A stretch of 64,000 nucleotides of DNA from Dimorphilus gyrociliatus (lineage: Eukaryota; Annelida; Polychaeta; Dinophilidae), in contig CAJFCJ010000007.1 in assembly GCA_904063045.1 (NCBI GenBank), positions 492,819-556,818 on the forward strand, written 5' to 3'. Position numbers and translations under genes: made by a program. The notes under the pieces were generated by a model that worked only from the letters and a program-made list of their open reading frames with translations, was not told where the DNA came from and did no database searches. Shown piece after piece: positions 51,976-64,000 of this stretch (position 1 is the stretch's first letter; each line of letters opens with the position of its first letter).

Positions 51976-54900
51976 ATGGCAATCATGAACTGTTGTCGTT
52001 GCTGCCCTAGAATCTCTCCTAATGATGATACTATTATTGTTTTGCAGTGGCGTAAACTTACTGAAAGTACATCTAACTTGACGACGGTGCCATCTAGCGG
52101 TTATAATCCTACGGACGATTCTTCGCCACCATCCCGTAAGTATTTCGGTTACTTCCCTTCGTCGTTCTTTACACACAATTATCTTATAACCTAGTTTACG
52201 TGGGGTAATATTAGTGATTTTGCGAAAAATTCTAACGCCCCTTACCACCACCGCTATACCACCACCTCTATTTACTTGTTCAAGTGTTATTTGGAAGTTT
52301 ATATAACACAAAAAAAAGAATAGGGAAAAAAAATCACGCGATCCCTTTGAGCGGTGAGGATAAAATTGATTACGCAATAATTTATACAAGTTGAGTTTAT
52401 CTCTTGATAAACTATTTTTATCTATTCCTTGGAAACGCTTATCTGATTATGTTTATAGGCGTGATGAAAAAGTTTACCCTTACGTATTAGGTATTTCCTA
52501 ACAGATCTATATGATTTTGACAATGTTTTTCCTTCTTTTGCCTTTACCGCCCCTTCCACTACACCTGGGGGCGACTCTCCAGAACAAACATAGTGAGAAA
52601 TATCAAATAAACGCCTTACTGAAATATGATATTGTTGTGTGAGCCAGTAATTCTCGCCTGAACTGTCTTTAACCTGACAGGAGGGTCACGTGATATAAAA
52701 ACTAAAGAGGTGCTCTGCGATCTTTCAACTCTTCTTAGAGTAAAAGAATTTATGGGTGGATGTGCGTTTGTGTATGAGCGTGTGTTTCTTATTTATATAA
52801 ACAAGGGCAATAATGAAAATTTTTGTCTATAAACTATCTAAACAAATATCAGATAAATATAAGAGAATAATTTCCAAATTACACTTAATTAGACGAAACT
52901 AAACCATATCTATAAAATCAGTGACTCACCTAACGAGGGTTTCTCTCTACAATTGAATATTTATGCATTAGATCCCACATTTCTTGTTCAATTAACTAGA
53001 TTAACCACTCTCATAAAATACAACATATCTAAGTGAGAGAGAGGAATAAAATATGTTCATAGTCGACTAAGTTATTCGCATATTGAATATATAAAAAGCT
53101 CTATTTTCACGGACATATAAAGCGAGTAAGTATGCTTTTTTCTAATTAGACTCGCTACGGCTATTCAATCGGTTGACACCAAAAAAAAGAAAGCTATGCG
53201 TGTGGAGGGTAAAATAATTCGGACCCTTCAAATTAAGTTGACTAATTAGGCGGAGGGGTTTTTTACAACTGTTAGACTATTTGAGTAGAGAAGAGGGAAA
53301 TGAATAAAATCTGTTGTAGAATCTTGAAAAGTAAAGCGTTTACATACGCTCTTCAAATTTGTTTGATCTCGATAAATCAGGGATAGCAAAGAATTTATTA
53401 AATATTATCTAGACGTATCCTTTCGTAAAGCGCAGGTGTAAAAGCAATACAAGCTTTTTCCCTGTAAGCCAACCAAAAGTTTCGAGTCATATGGCGGGCA
53501 GCTGTTGGAGCTGCTTTCAATTTCATAAATCCTTAGTTAGATAACTGATTTCCCTCAACATGTTACACCTTGTAATTAGTGTTAAATTATCGTATTTGAA
53601 TTAGTCTGCCAGGAGGAATAGACCTAATAGTTTTACGTTTTGGAAAGAGCCCAAAAGTAATAAAATATATTTTTAACAACGTTATGTTATTTAGCTGACG
53701 AAATTGTTTACATACACAGCTGTTGTACATCTTTACGGCCGAAAAAAGTTCTTTTTGTTAACCCTAACCCCAATTGTTGTCGTGCTGACAAGGAGAAATT
53801 TGTAAAAAAAAAAATATACGGAAAAAAGAGATCGTTTTTAATTTCCTTAGTAATGTAGAAAAAGAAGGAATAGAGCATAAACATATATTAACATATATAT
53901 TTAAAGAAAAGATATACAGAATGAGAAGAGAGAAAGACACACACATATACCACACAGGAAAAGATAGAAAGTAGAAAAGTTTATAGACATTTAAACTCTC
54001 TTACACGCGCGCAAATAACTTATATATATATGCATACACACACACACACACAAACTCCGACTCTCCAAACACTTGTTAGTAATACTAGGCCTTCGTTCTT
54101 ATAAAGATGAACTTCCATCAAGTGGGCGTGGCGGAGTTTCTTTACTAAACTGTTGACGTATTGTACGGTCTATTAAAAATAATTAGTAAATAGTTTTTTT
54201 TTACCATTTCCTTCTTTTGGAAATGTTTAGCATTGTAACTTTTATTGAACTAAGAGTACAAAGTTACAAAGATTAAACAGTTTGTCTTCTATAGTTTATT
54301 CATATGTAAAGCTATATAATAAATTACCCAATGTTTGTAATATGTACAGTACGTGCTCGTTTCTCGATCCATAATGTTCTTGATAGGAACATGAAAAGAA
54401 AAAAAGGAGTCAAACGGCAACAGCTGCCCGCTTCTCTTTCTTTTTTACGCCCTCGAAAAGAGCAGTTTTATTGACTCAGTCGGTTCCCTCGGCTACTGTA
54501 CACAGACGCGGCAGACGTACGCGCATATAGAAAGAAAAAAGGCGCGAATTTTAGATAAAAACCTAATCGGTAGGTTTTAAAGGAAAATATTTTGAAAAGC
54601 ATTAAGGGATAGGATTATTTACAATCAGGAAAAAGGTTGATGGAAGCTGAAGGCAAAGGGATTATTTTGTATTTTTAGACGCCTCCGGTTGTATTTTTAC
54701 AAGGGATTAAAAACATCCCGAGTCGCCGTCAACAATTCTAACGATTCCTTCAAGCTTCCCTTCGCAATAAACACAAAAAGTGTTTGATTGCACGCGCATG
54801 CACGTGACCCTTACCCTGCGTCACCTAGTGGTGAATAGATGAAACTTGCACAGCAAGCGGGCTGAGAAGAGCTTGCCGACTGGGGCGAGAGAAGGTTAGA

Positions 54901-57900
54901 GGAATGCTTTTCAGCCGAAAAAAGTTCGATATATTTATATTTATAGCCCTTCGACCTAATACTGACTAATTGGAGAATGATTGTATAAGGCAGGTCAGTA
55001 TTTATATATGATCAATAGCTAATTTACGGTTGACAATGAATACAACGAAATGCTGAGAGAGAGTAGAAAGAGATTTAGCGAGAAAGACAGAGGCGGAGAG
55101 AAAGAGAGAAATAAGAGAATACAGTATTAAATAGCTGCGCTTTTCTTTATGATTCGGCTGTCCAAAGTCTAAAGTGGTAACCTACTGGCATACGAAATTA
55201 TCAATCGACTTTTAGACTAATTATTGCCCGTGTTGGCGAAAATGAACTTATACAAATCGATGAAGCGACTGCGTTAAAGATTACGCAATTTGCCCTCAAT
55301 TGCATCCAGCGTTTCGCTACTCAATAGATACCCTTGACCAGTAAGTGACCATTGACCGAGTAGGCTTGTTTATATAGATTATTATACAGCATTCTTCTTA
55401 TCGATAAACACCCTTAAACGTCTCTCTTGTAGAGATAAAATACAAGGGCCATCATTTCTTGTTAAAACAGCCTTAAGTGAAGTGTACGAGGCCCCGCGAA
55501 ATAATTGCGTAACCAGTTTAAACAAAACTTTTCCTTTTCCCTCCAGTGTATGGATTTTTCTCTGTGCTCTTACTATTAACCTTTTAACAGCTTTAGCTGC
55601 CATTTATTGTATGTTTTCATTTGTTTACAACTTGTCAAATACAGTCGCCATCGTCCGGGAAAATGACGAGGTAGACCGCAGAATGGAGACAAATATAGAT
55701 TCTTGTAAAAAGAGGCCATTGAGTATTACATCGACGACGTCTTCCACTACGTCATCACTTCCTCGGCATCAGAAGAAGAAGTTAGCGCCTTTCGACTTGT
55801 CAATGACTTCCTATATTCAGAATATCTCCTCTGAAATCGTTCGCACAGAAGAGACGTTCGCTAACGATTTGAAGCAGATTATCGACGTAAGTCATCTGTT
55901 ATGGATTAACTTCACTCCATTTCTACCTAATCTCTATCTATCTGAATTTTTTCTTGTTTTTATCTGATTAGGCTTACCTAATACCCCTTCGCTCGACATG
56001 TGATCTTTCAAATGAATTGACGGATTCAATGTTTTGCAATATTGAAGAACTATACGACTTTAGTCAATCGTTATTAGCTGAAATGAAAGATGTTATATCG
56101 GAACCTGCCGAATTGGCTGACATTTTCGTAAGAAGGTGCCAAGAATTCGATGACATCTACTTTCCTTATTGCTCAAACTTTCAAAGAGCTTCTGCTGCTT
56201 GGAATAGGTGCCTTTGTAATCCGACTCATAACAGAACATTAATGAGTTTAAAAGTTCAACATGGTCATACGTTCAATTTACACGATTACTTATTGAAACC
56301 AGTGCAAAGGATCCTCAAATATCCTTTATTGCTTTCTAATATGAGTCAGAAGGCTGATGAAGATTTAAAGCCAAGGATTATGGCTGCTCACTTAGCTATG
56401 CAAAACGTCGCTGCCAAATTAAACAATTTCAATAGCCAATTGAATTTATACAGTCAGATACCGGAAGCTTACAAGTATGGAAAAATCATTAATTTCGGTT
56501 TGTTAAGAGTACTAGATGTCAAGGGTCAACGAAGCGTGTATCTCTTTGAGAAAGCGTTACTTGTTGCAAAAAAGAAGGACGATGAATTCTTAAATGATAA
56601 ACTTATTATTGAATTTAGAAATTTAACTATGTGCGAAGTCGTACCGGAAGGAAATTTGTTCTTTCGTGTCTTTCATTTTCAAAAACCGGAAGTATCAATA
56701 ACATTTAAAGCATCTTCAAAGTGTGAAAAGAAAAAATGGTGCGATCAGATAAAAGAACGAATGATGGTAACGTTCGAAAAGAAATTACCAGACCATGTTC
56801 TAAGTCTAGTAATGAACATGGGTCCAATCGAAAAAGAAAATCGATCATCAACAGCCAACTCTTCGTCATCCAAAAGGTTGACTCTACGCCGAATGAGTAC
56901 TACTTTACTACCTGGTAAAGTTTTTATTACACGCACTAAAATACTTTACTTTTTTCGCTCTTTTTTTTTTTTATTTTATTTATTGCTATTGTTTGTTTTA
57001 GACGGGCTATTTCGTAATTTTCGTTCACCTACAACTGGTAGTTTAAAACGCGATGTTAACGTTGATATAACGGTAGGCCTAGTTTATTAATCTTTTTCAA
57101 ATCTGTGCCTTATCTCTAACCAGACGTAAATAACTTCCAGTCTCCGATGCCTCAAGGGCGAGCGTTCTTGAAGAGTCACTGGTCAGAGAGTGGATTAATA
57201 ACTTTACAAAAAAAGCCTGGTCTGAGGAGAAGCAAAAGTTTTGAAAGCATAGAAAATTTATGTAATTTTTCTAGGCCTGATAGGGCAACTGGAGAAGGAG
57301 AAAAAAAAACGATAGAGGATACGGTCACGTTGTTTGCCGACGATTGTTTAACAGATGAAGAGCAGGCAAATGATACCGATCAAACTGATAACACTAATAC
57401 TCATTTAGCTGTTTCGGAAGATTTAGACGAAGAGGAGAGTCGAAGTGATGAAGAAGTAAAGAAGAATGAAGATCAATTACGAAGAAAATCGTGGACGTGT
57501 AAGGATAGTAGTAAAGAATGCAATGGAAAAGCCGAACGACGGAGAAGTACAATTGCCGATTCTAACTCTTCTCTATCGAAAAAGGAAGAAAGTGGAAAGC
57601 CTAATAGGAAAAACCGTCTCTTCAAAAAAGTAACCTCAAGACCAGCCGTTATGGGCGAGTCTCGCGTAGGAGAAAGGATGGCTGTTAACGATCCTCCTTC
57701 CTATGGACCTTATACTTTGGAACGGCGTCGAAAAGATAAAGTTCCTGATTCAGAATGCTCTTCTAGTCAACCACTCAAAATTGACAAGCCTAGTTCCCAG
57801 TCAATAGAAAAGAATAAGGAAAAGGCTTACGAGATTCCTTTCGTCGAAACATCCCATTTGCAACTTGAAGAGAAGTCTAAAGTTCCGCAGGATACGGAAG

Positions 57901-58364
57901 AAACGTCTGGGCAATCTCTCTTTTCAAATGAAACTCCAGACAAAGGAGAAAATAGCTGCAGTTCTACATTCGATATATACGAAAAGTGCCTCGTAGCCGC
58001 TTTAGAATCAAGCGATTCCGGCTATAATATTCACGAAGATAATGAAGAAACGGACACGGTTCAGAAGACTCGGAGTCAAAACCCATCTCGTGTTAAAAGG
58101 GCATTGAGCGTTTTCGAAACTAGGCCATCGCGAAACGGAATTCCTCTGTGTCAAGGTTGGGCGGGATCCAGTGATGATTCTGCCATTTCAGTAAAGAGTC
58201 TAACCGATAGGAAAAAAGAATTTGAACTTGCAACCTTCCCTTTTGACGGAAAGAGGGAAAACAATTTTGTTGAGGAAACTCGCAAAGGGTGGGTTAGGCA
58301 TGTCGTTGATAGAATAGAATTATTAGAGTGTGGTGAAGTGACTAACTCTGATTCTGAAGTGTAA
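51976..58364 (+). CDS. PLEKHG-like RhoGEF (DH-PH) protein
   Basis: A Rho-family guanine nucleotide exchange factor. Exons 51976-52135, 55645-55886, 55972 to about 56913, about 57001-57072 and about 57141-58364 join in phase. Exon 1 gives a Cys-rich start (MAIMNCCRCCPRIS), possibly palmitoylated. The DH domain begins near SYIQNISSEIVRTEETFAND and includes VQHGHTFNLHDYLLKPVQRI, the conserved CR3 helix. The PH domain follows, with RSVYLFEKALLVAKKKDD and FKASSKCEKKKWCDQI. The last exon encodes a disordered acidic/basic tail of about 405 residues that ends SDSEV, a class I PDZ ligand (S-x-V). DH details are closest to the PLEKHG1-3 group. The 3.5-kb first intron is the longest here. The first exon is less certain than the rest. 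Confidence 0.85.
52087..52100 (+). promoter_or_regulatory. CTCF-like motif within RhoGEF exon 1
   Basis: GTGCCATCTAGCGG matches 12 of 14 positions of the remembered CTCF core. It lies inside coding exon 1, so codon constraint may explain it. Confidence 0.25.
52136..55644. other. Long first intron of the RhoGEF
   Basis: About 3.5 kb, far longer than other introns in the window. It holds a telomere-like AACCCTAACCCC at 53760-53771, a CA run near 54038-54052 and a GC-richer patch near 54480-54545. An open frame from 55482 runs into exon 2 and would add a hydrophobic N-terminal segment. No other gene is supported. Confidence 0.55.
53758..53771 (+). other. Telomere-complement motif
   Basis: TTAACCCTAACCCC, just over one and a half copies of the complement of TTAGGG, directly after a T-rich stretch (CTTTTTG). 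It is isolated, not a tandem array. Confidence 0.4.
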
Positions 58365-60153
58365 AAAAAAAAAAAATAATACTAAATGAAATGAGAAAGA
58401 AATTCTCCTTTAGTCCAATTTAATTCCTTTCATTTTTGTTTATTCTGCCGTGCTTGCTTTAACAATTTTCTGGAGAAAAAAAAATATACTATGTTCTACT
58501 GATTATCTCGTTTCAGGGCCAACAAATGTTGCAACCTCAAAAGTCATGAGAAACATCTCTAAAACAACCCCTCCCTTTAAAAAAAGAAAGAAAAAAAGGT
58601 GCTAAAAACAATTGAGTGATTGTAAAGAAAAAAAACTAGCAAAAATAATAAAAAAAAACGGTTAATACTGAGTAAAGATTGGTTGGGAAGAAGAGAGAGA
58701 GAGAGAGAGAGAGAGCATGGAGAAAAAAGGAAAGGAGGGGTGGGGGGTGATAAAGAGTATGCATGGGGTAGAAGAAAGAGTGTTTAAGTACGTGAGTGAA
58801 AAAAAATAAGAGAGAACGAGAGAGGAAGAAGGGGAGATTTTTTTTACCAGAATAAGAAAGTTTACAGCCATTTTAAAAGTTTCCTATACAGAGAAGTGAA
58901 TAGTATTATTGAAGAATTAAACGTATAGTTGTTTAGTTGCTTTTTTTTTTTGGTGAGTGATTCTCTCTGCTATATGTTTTTTTTTACGACATTTTTAAAT
59001 AAAGTCATTTCCTTTAAATTTCTACTTTTCCCAGTTTAATTGGTAACTATTCAGGGTAATAAAAATTTCAATTTGTTAGGTTTTTATTGTTATAGAGATA
59101 TATATATGAATATATATAGGGTAATGGAAAGGAAAAAATTAGTTTTTTTGAGGTGGAGGAGGGGGGTGTAGGCTAAACTGGGCGGTGAGTGAGAGATAGG
59201 CGGTATAATGTTATATTATATAGAATAATAAGATATAATATAAAAATACAAGGATTTTCCTTCCTGTCTTCGATACTCGATAAAAAATGTGTTAGATTTG
59301 CGGTAAGGGAACAATTCGTTCGTAAACCGATACGGTCGGTAGTTTGTTTAGATATACGTGCGTGTAGGGTAGCCTTATACTATTGATAAATATGTATAAT
59401 GTATTATATGTACAAGCAGTGTATAAAATAACAGCTATAAATTTATATATGGCATGGGATGTTTTACGGGTGGGCCATTGAAAATAGAGTTGTTTCTTCG
59501 GGTCGATAGTCACGACACGGACAAATAATCGTCTATTTTCATTCTCTATCACGGTTCCACGACCCCTTTCCAATAGCTTTTAGCATAGGGTGCAATTGAT
59601 AGAGATTTTAATACGGGCTCAATCGCACTTTAACAATATATCAATCATCCTTGGTCAACCGATCGGATAATTTCAATTGTCAGAGTGTTAGAGGTGTTGT
59701 ATTCCCTTTTCTTATCATTCCGACTATATACGCCTAACCATTTACATAGCTGCTCTGAATACCGCATTCTTATAAGATTTCCTTTCACTTAGCTCTACAG
59801 GAACTCGTTGCAGCTATGTTTACCTTAATTAACAAAGCTTGAAGAGAACAACGCCAGATGGAGTTGTAGTCCAAAAAACAAGACAAAATTTAAAAGCTCC
59901 ATCTAGCGATAAAACAATAAAAAACTTGAAAATTCAATGGCACATTTCAACAGAAAATGTTTGCTTTGTTTTTAAATATTTTTTTTATTTTTTATAATTT
60001 TATTTTTACCTAAACAATCTATAAACTCAAACAATTAACCATTTATGAATAGTTTGTCTTTTTTGTGTTTTTAAAGGTGTTTGTTTTCTCTTAAATTACT
60101 TGTAAATTATTTTTTGTCTTAAATATTAATTATTATATCTTCCTCTTTGCTTT
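58365..60153. other. Intergenic between RhoGEF and SSR2 (convergent)
   Basis: This holds the RhoGEF 3' UTR. A GA microsatellite lies near 58690-58715 and an AATAAA near 58998. A 12-bp near-perfect inverted repeat lies at 59852-59863 and 59897-59908. Open frames at 59189-59573 lack any support. Confidence 0.5.
59852..59908. repeat. Inverted repeat of CGCYAGATGGAG, CTCF-like half-sites
   Basis: CGCCAGATGGAG (59852-59863) and CTCCATCTAGCG (59897-59908) form arms that match at 11 of 12 positions around a 33-nt spacer. The arms share the YAGATGG core with the CTCF-like sites at 442 and 52087. Confidence 0.5.
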
Positions 60154-60795
60154 TTAATTCTTCTTTGTCTTGATCTGTTCGTACTTCGACTTTGAATTAT
60201 ACCAGAGCATAAATGGAATGGCCAAGGACGGTAAGCACATAACAGTAAACGCCAACCAATCTAGGTAGTGAGGCGAGTATTTTCGGTCATAATCTTGGAA
60301 GGCGATGATCCTTCCTAGACCTGGAGCCGACGTACTACCCAGGGTTTCTTTTGTATCTTTTTCAGATGCCAAATAACTAACTTCAGCCGATGTAAAGTTG
60401 AACATGCCGTCACTTTTAGGTTTAAGTATAACTACGTGAGTTACATTTGATCCTGGGGCGATACGAGCCCAAGAAACCTGTAAGCTACCGCTAACAACTT
60501 CGAATTGATCGGCGGGGAAAGTATTATCTGTCAACTGAACTTTCAAAGCCGAGCTGTTGGGAAGACGTTACGCATGGTTAGAAGAATCGATTGTTGAAAT
60601 GCCAGATTTATTTTTGTTAATTTCTTCTTACCTTTTGCCCATATTAAATAGAACATATTCAACAGTAACCTCCCTGCTCTCAACAAGCATGTTATTCAAA
60701 ACGGATTTCGATGCAAGGATTCGACCTCTGGATTCTTCCAACTCTTCGGAGTAAACGATTGCCACCAAAGCGGCCAAAAACAAAATTGACTTCAT
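60154..60795 (-). CDS. SSR2: Translocon-associated protein subunit beta (TRAP-beta, SSR2)
   Basis: TRAP-beta sits beside the Sec61 channel in the ER membrane. Exons 60632-60795 and 60154-60553 join in phase to 187 residues; human SSR2 has 183. It has the signal peptide MKSILFLAALVAIVYS, then RILASKSVLNNMLVE, VSWARIAPGSNVTHVVILKP with an N-glycosylation site, FNFTSAEVSYLA and GSTSAPGLG. The membrane segment is WLAFTVMCLPSLAIPFMLWY, and the end is KTKKN, identical to the human C terminus. Confidence 0.97.
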
Positions 60796-63625
60796 CTGTG
60801 AAAAGTATATTCTATAAATAAGAAAGCTTTTCGGAATTTAAATTTATTGGTTTTATGAAATGTATGTCACTACTTTGAAAGTATGAAAATGAATCGACTA
60901 CCTTCCAGCAATCTCTTCTAAATTGAGGATGATCGACACGCGTCAAGTCGTCAGCAGGAAACGGAAAAATAGAAATAGACGTGTTATTTTACAAAACTGG
61001 TAGTACTTGGACATCGTCTTTTATTGAGAATACAATTCGATAATAGAAATATTGTGCACCAAAAATATAAAAGTTGGTTATCTATTAAACTAGAATTTTT
61101 TCAAGTACATATCTCATAGATCTCATACCATCAACGCATCGACTGAATAATAAATGACCACTTGGTAAGCTATTTGGAACGAGTTTGAAGATATAAAATA
61201 TTTTCTGATGTTATAATAAAAAGATGTATTAAATTAGTAGAAACTTAATATTCTATATGTCACTTATTTCTTGATTCATAAATTGAAAATACTTAGTGTA
61301 GTATTCTAGTTACCTAATCTGTTTAAACAGAGACAGACACTGTTCTAGTATAAACATTCAATTACTCTCTCTCTCTTTTTTAGTCTCTCTTATAAGATTA
61401 TTCAAAAGATATATATATATATATATAGTTATATACAATATAACTGTTCATATTTCATTAAGTGTGTTTCGTAAATTATTACATTTTTTAAAAATATAAC
61501 AGAAATAATAAGTAATTCGATCATCAATTAAAATGCTCAATGAAAAGGGGAACACTATACGTCGTAAAGTTAATTTAAATTAGAAACAACGTAGAATTAA
61601 TAAAATATATATTATTACTATCCTACGTAGTTAAATCATAACGTACTTGTATAATTTTTATTTACATTTTAAAACAAAAGGCTAAGGTCGATTGTTTGAT
61701 GATTTACAACTTCAATTGTTATTGAAAACTCCTTGAATTTTCTTTTTTTTTAAATGTTTCCAAACTTTGTTTTTTATTTCACAATGTTTAATTAGTGTAT
61801 GCTGATAAAAAAGAAGGAAAAATGTTCTATTTTTTAATCCTCTACTACTTTTAAATCTTATCTCTCTTTTTGCTACATAAGATACTCTAAAAGAAGTACT
61901 AAAAATATTTACGAAATATTTCATGAGTCATACTTATAATACTTGTAATATTAAATATTATAAGTATATATTTTATCAATTATTAAACTTATGTATGAGA
62001 TTTTAAATAATTCAAAAGATATTCACAAGATAAAGTAAATATCAGGTTTATACAATTAAAGAACTAAAGGTTTTCTCAAACTATGATAAATACTAGGGAT
62101 TGCATATTCTATTAACATATATATTGCTGAGCAGCTTAGCTTAAGAGGAAACTAATATTCTTTTGTTGATATGAAATACAGCATCGAATAGGCAAAGCGT
62201 TCCTAAGGGCTGGCGAAAACGGGTATTAATTGCGAACTCTACATTACATTTTAAAGCCTAAGTCTAACGTCTAATCAGCAAATGTTATAAGAAATATCTT
62301 TTATTAAAAGGAGATAATAAGTTTGTTTATTAGAAGAGGCCATGACATGTGAATATTAGTGTAAGTTGCTCATTTTTTATATGAGATTTATTGTACAGAG
62401 AGCGGAGTTTGGCTGTAGTTTGTATGAGTTTGCCATAATGTTTATTATAAACATACTCTGTTTTTGAAATATTAAACATCGAGATTTTCATTTTGCACTT
62501 GTACGATAAAAATCTATTATTTCATACTTTTCACCTGGTTTAATGATGTACAACGATTTATTGTCATTGATAGAATCAATGTTTTCTATTCTCCTTGAAC
62601 CAATTTCTTTTAATGCATATAATTTGTCCGTGTGTTTTATTTTAATTATAATACGTACATGTAATATTGCATTTATTTTTTATTTTGTAATTTTAAATTA
62701 TATTTTTATTAATAATGAATAGGTTAAAAACCTAAAACTCCTTACATATGCCATAATCGATCAATAAAACCCGCTGCCACCCCCTTGGACTAGTCCATAA
62801 GGGTAGAACAGATTCATGTTCTATACAATTGCAAAGATATGATACACTGATTGCTGGATATTAAATACTGCTCAATTTTATAACAGTTAGTTTTTATTTA
62901 ATGTCGATTAGGAATTGTGTTATCTGAAAATGTTTGTCATATAAAATGATGCTTGCGTGGGCGTGGATTTATAGGAAAAGCGTAGCTGAATGAGAAGGAT
63001 ATAGCATATGTAATATGTTTTTACCTGAGTTAAGCGGACTGCAAACAACTACTCCACACTTTGGATAAGGGATATTGTTTGTGTTAACTTTTCCTTGTTT
63101 TTAATCCCGAAAACAACGATTTTACTAAACTCATAGCCGTTGTAAAACAGACGGCATATGTTTTTGTATGCAACAGCATGTTATAGCTGGATTCTTGATT
63201 AATAATTATATTTTGTATATGAAATATCACGAAAATAGCGAAAATTTTCTTAAAATTTATTCAAACTTGCTTTTGGCATATGCGTATATAAGTCAACAAA
63301 TGTATGCAGTAAATATATATATATATATATATACTGTATATATTACAATTGCTGCTGTATAGAATAGCAATGATAACTATTAAAATTATACATATATCTC
63401 CTGAATATTTACTGTACTGCATTTTTATTTATTCAATATGCATATGCAACTGCAAATTTATGATATAATGATAAAATATTAATAGTACTTTATTTTTTTT
63501 TTCACCTCTTTTTACAGACGTTTAGAATGGTCTTGCATAACTGACTGGCTTGAATTTAAATTAATAAATAAATAAAAATAATCGTAAAAAGTTATTAGGG
63601 AACGAAAGTATAAACATAAAAAATC
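60796..63625. other. Intergenic region between SSR2 (-) and PHM (+)
   Basis: 2.8 kb of AT-rich sequence with TA repeats near 61409 and 63311. The open frames at 61712-61924 and 63168-63362 are Lys/Asn/Ile-rich and repeat-derived. No gene or RNA was recognised. Confidence 0.5.
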
Positions 63626-64000
63626 ATGCAAAGGATATTATTCATAATCTTTTACGCAACTTGGATTCTTTTACATAATGTTTACGGTACTATAACTGGT
63701 AGAAAAGGTACTCAATTTTCAACAGCTGAATCTGAAGAGAAAATTTTAATGCCTGGTGTCCATCCATCAGTTGTAAGCCGAGATTGTTATTAATGATATT
63801 ACTTTTTCTAATATTTTATTTATTCTCCTAGGAAGATGAATATTTTTGCATCGGAAAAAAACTACACAATTATGAACAATATATAAGTTAGTTTTTGTGT
63901 TTGACTACATTATTTCATAGTCTCAACTGTTTTTAATCTTATCTTTTACATTTAGCATCGTTCGAAGCTTTGGGAAATTCAACGTCTATCCATCATCTAC
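63626..64000 (+). CDS. Peptidylglycine alpha-hydroxylating monooxygenase, N-terminal part (partial)
   Basis: Exons 63626-63772, 63832-63886 and 63956 to the window edge join in phase. MQRILFIIFYATWILLHNVYG is a signal peptide. MPGVHPSVEDEYFCIGKKL matches the PHM start (MPGVTP, then DTYFC in the rat enzyme). The last residues, STSIHHL, reach the HH pair that binds copper at the CuH site. PHM hydroxylates the C-terminal Gly of peptide precursors, the first step of amidation. Whether a PAL domain follows (a bifunctional PAM) lies beyond the window. The sister enzyme dopamine beta-monooxygenase is less likely, given the MPGV and DEYFC spacing. Confidence 0.85.

Noticed and set aside
51925-52389. 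154-codon open frame on the - strand
   Set aside because: Antisense to RhoGEF exon 1 and its intron; Arg-rich and lacking any family signal.
53758-53771. Interstitial telomere array
   Set aside because: Fewer than two repeat units, so not an array; kept only as a possible template-like motif.
63168-63362. 64-codon open frame before PHM
   Set aside because: Ends in a translated TA microsatellite; no support.

Overview
The window is an AT-rich, gene-dense stretch of an animal nuclear genome. Most introns are only about 45-150 bp with GT-AG ends, several genes are divergently paired, and intergenic gaps are mostly below 1 kb. The gene set is typically metazoan: WIPI2, ERp57, eIF3b, a CENP-T-like kinetochore protein, PTPN9/MEG2, HGS, VPS13A/C, PHF5A, SSR2, PHM and a multi-copy amidated neuropeptide precursor. 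Very short introns in a compact genome suggest a small spiralian such as a dinophilid annelid. That placement is inference; no marker in the window proves it.

Layout from left to right: the 5' end of a LanC-like gene (-, runs off the left edge); a C22orf39/PANTS homologue (+); WIPI2 (-) divergent from an S-adenosylmethionine synthetase-like gene (+) with altered active-site residues; ERp57/PDIA3 (-) with two adjacent 121-nt versions of one exon; a 1.7 kb gap holding a cluster of dyad-symmetric elements; a small orphan gene (-); eIF3b (-) divergent from a CENP-T-like gene (+) with a tandem acidic/basic repeat array; RPS15A (+) with a probable intronic box C/D snoRNA; PTPN9 (-) divergent from HGS (+); inorganic pyrophosphatase (+) with a mitochondrial and a possible cytosolic start; a secreted/transmembrane protein made of six FAMeT-type modules (-), divergent from a precursor of short Trp-Ala-amide peptides (+); VPS13A/C (-), about 16 kb with dozens of short introns; PHF5A (-); a PLEKHG-like RhoGEF (+) with a long first intron and several possible first exons; SSR2/TRAP-beta (-); and the 5' end of a peptidylglycine alpha-hydroxylating monooxygenase (+, runs off the right edge).

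Functional links: the PHM at the right edge is the enzyme class needed to amidate the peptides encoded at 32 kb. ERp57 and SSR2 belong to ER translocation and folding. WIPI2, HGS, VPS13 and PTPN9 belong to membrane traffic and autophagy. eIF3b and RPS15A belong to translation. Five perfect TGACGTCA palindromes occur in the window, four of them within 195 bp upstream of a start codon.

Gene models were built by eye from reading frames, splice-site phase and remembered family sequences. Spans run from start codon to stop codon; exon limits are given where they were worked out. UTRs and promoters are not mapped.
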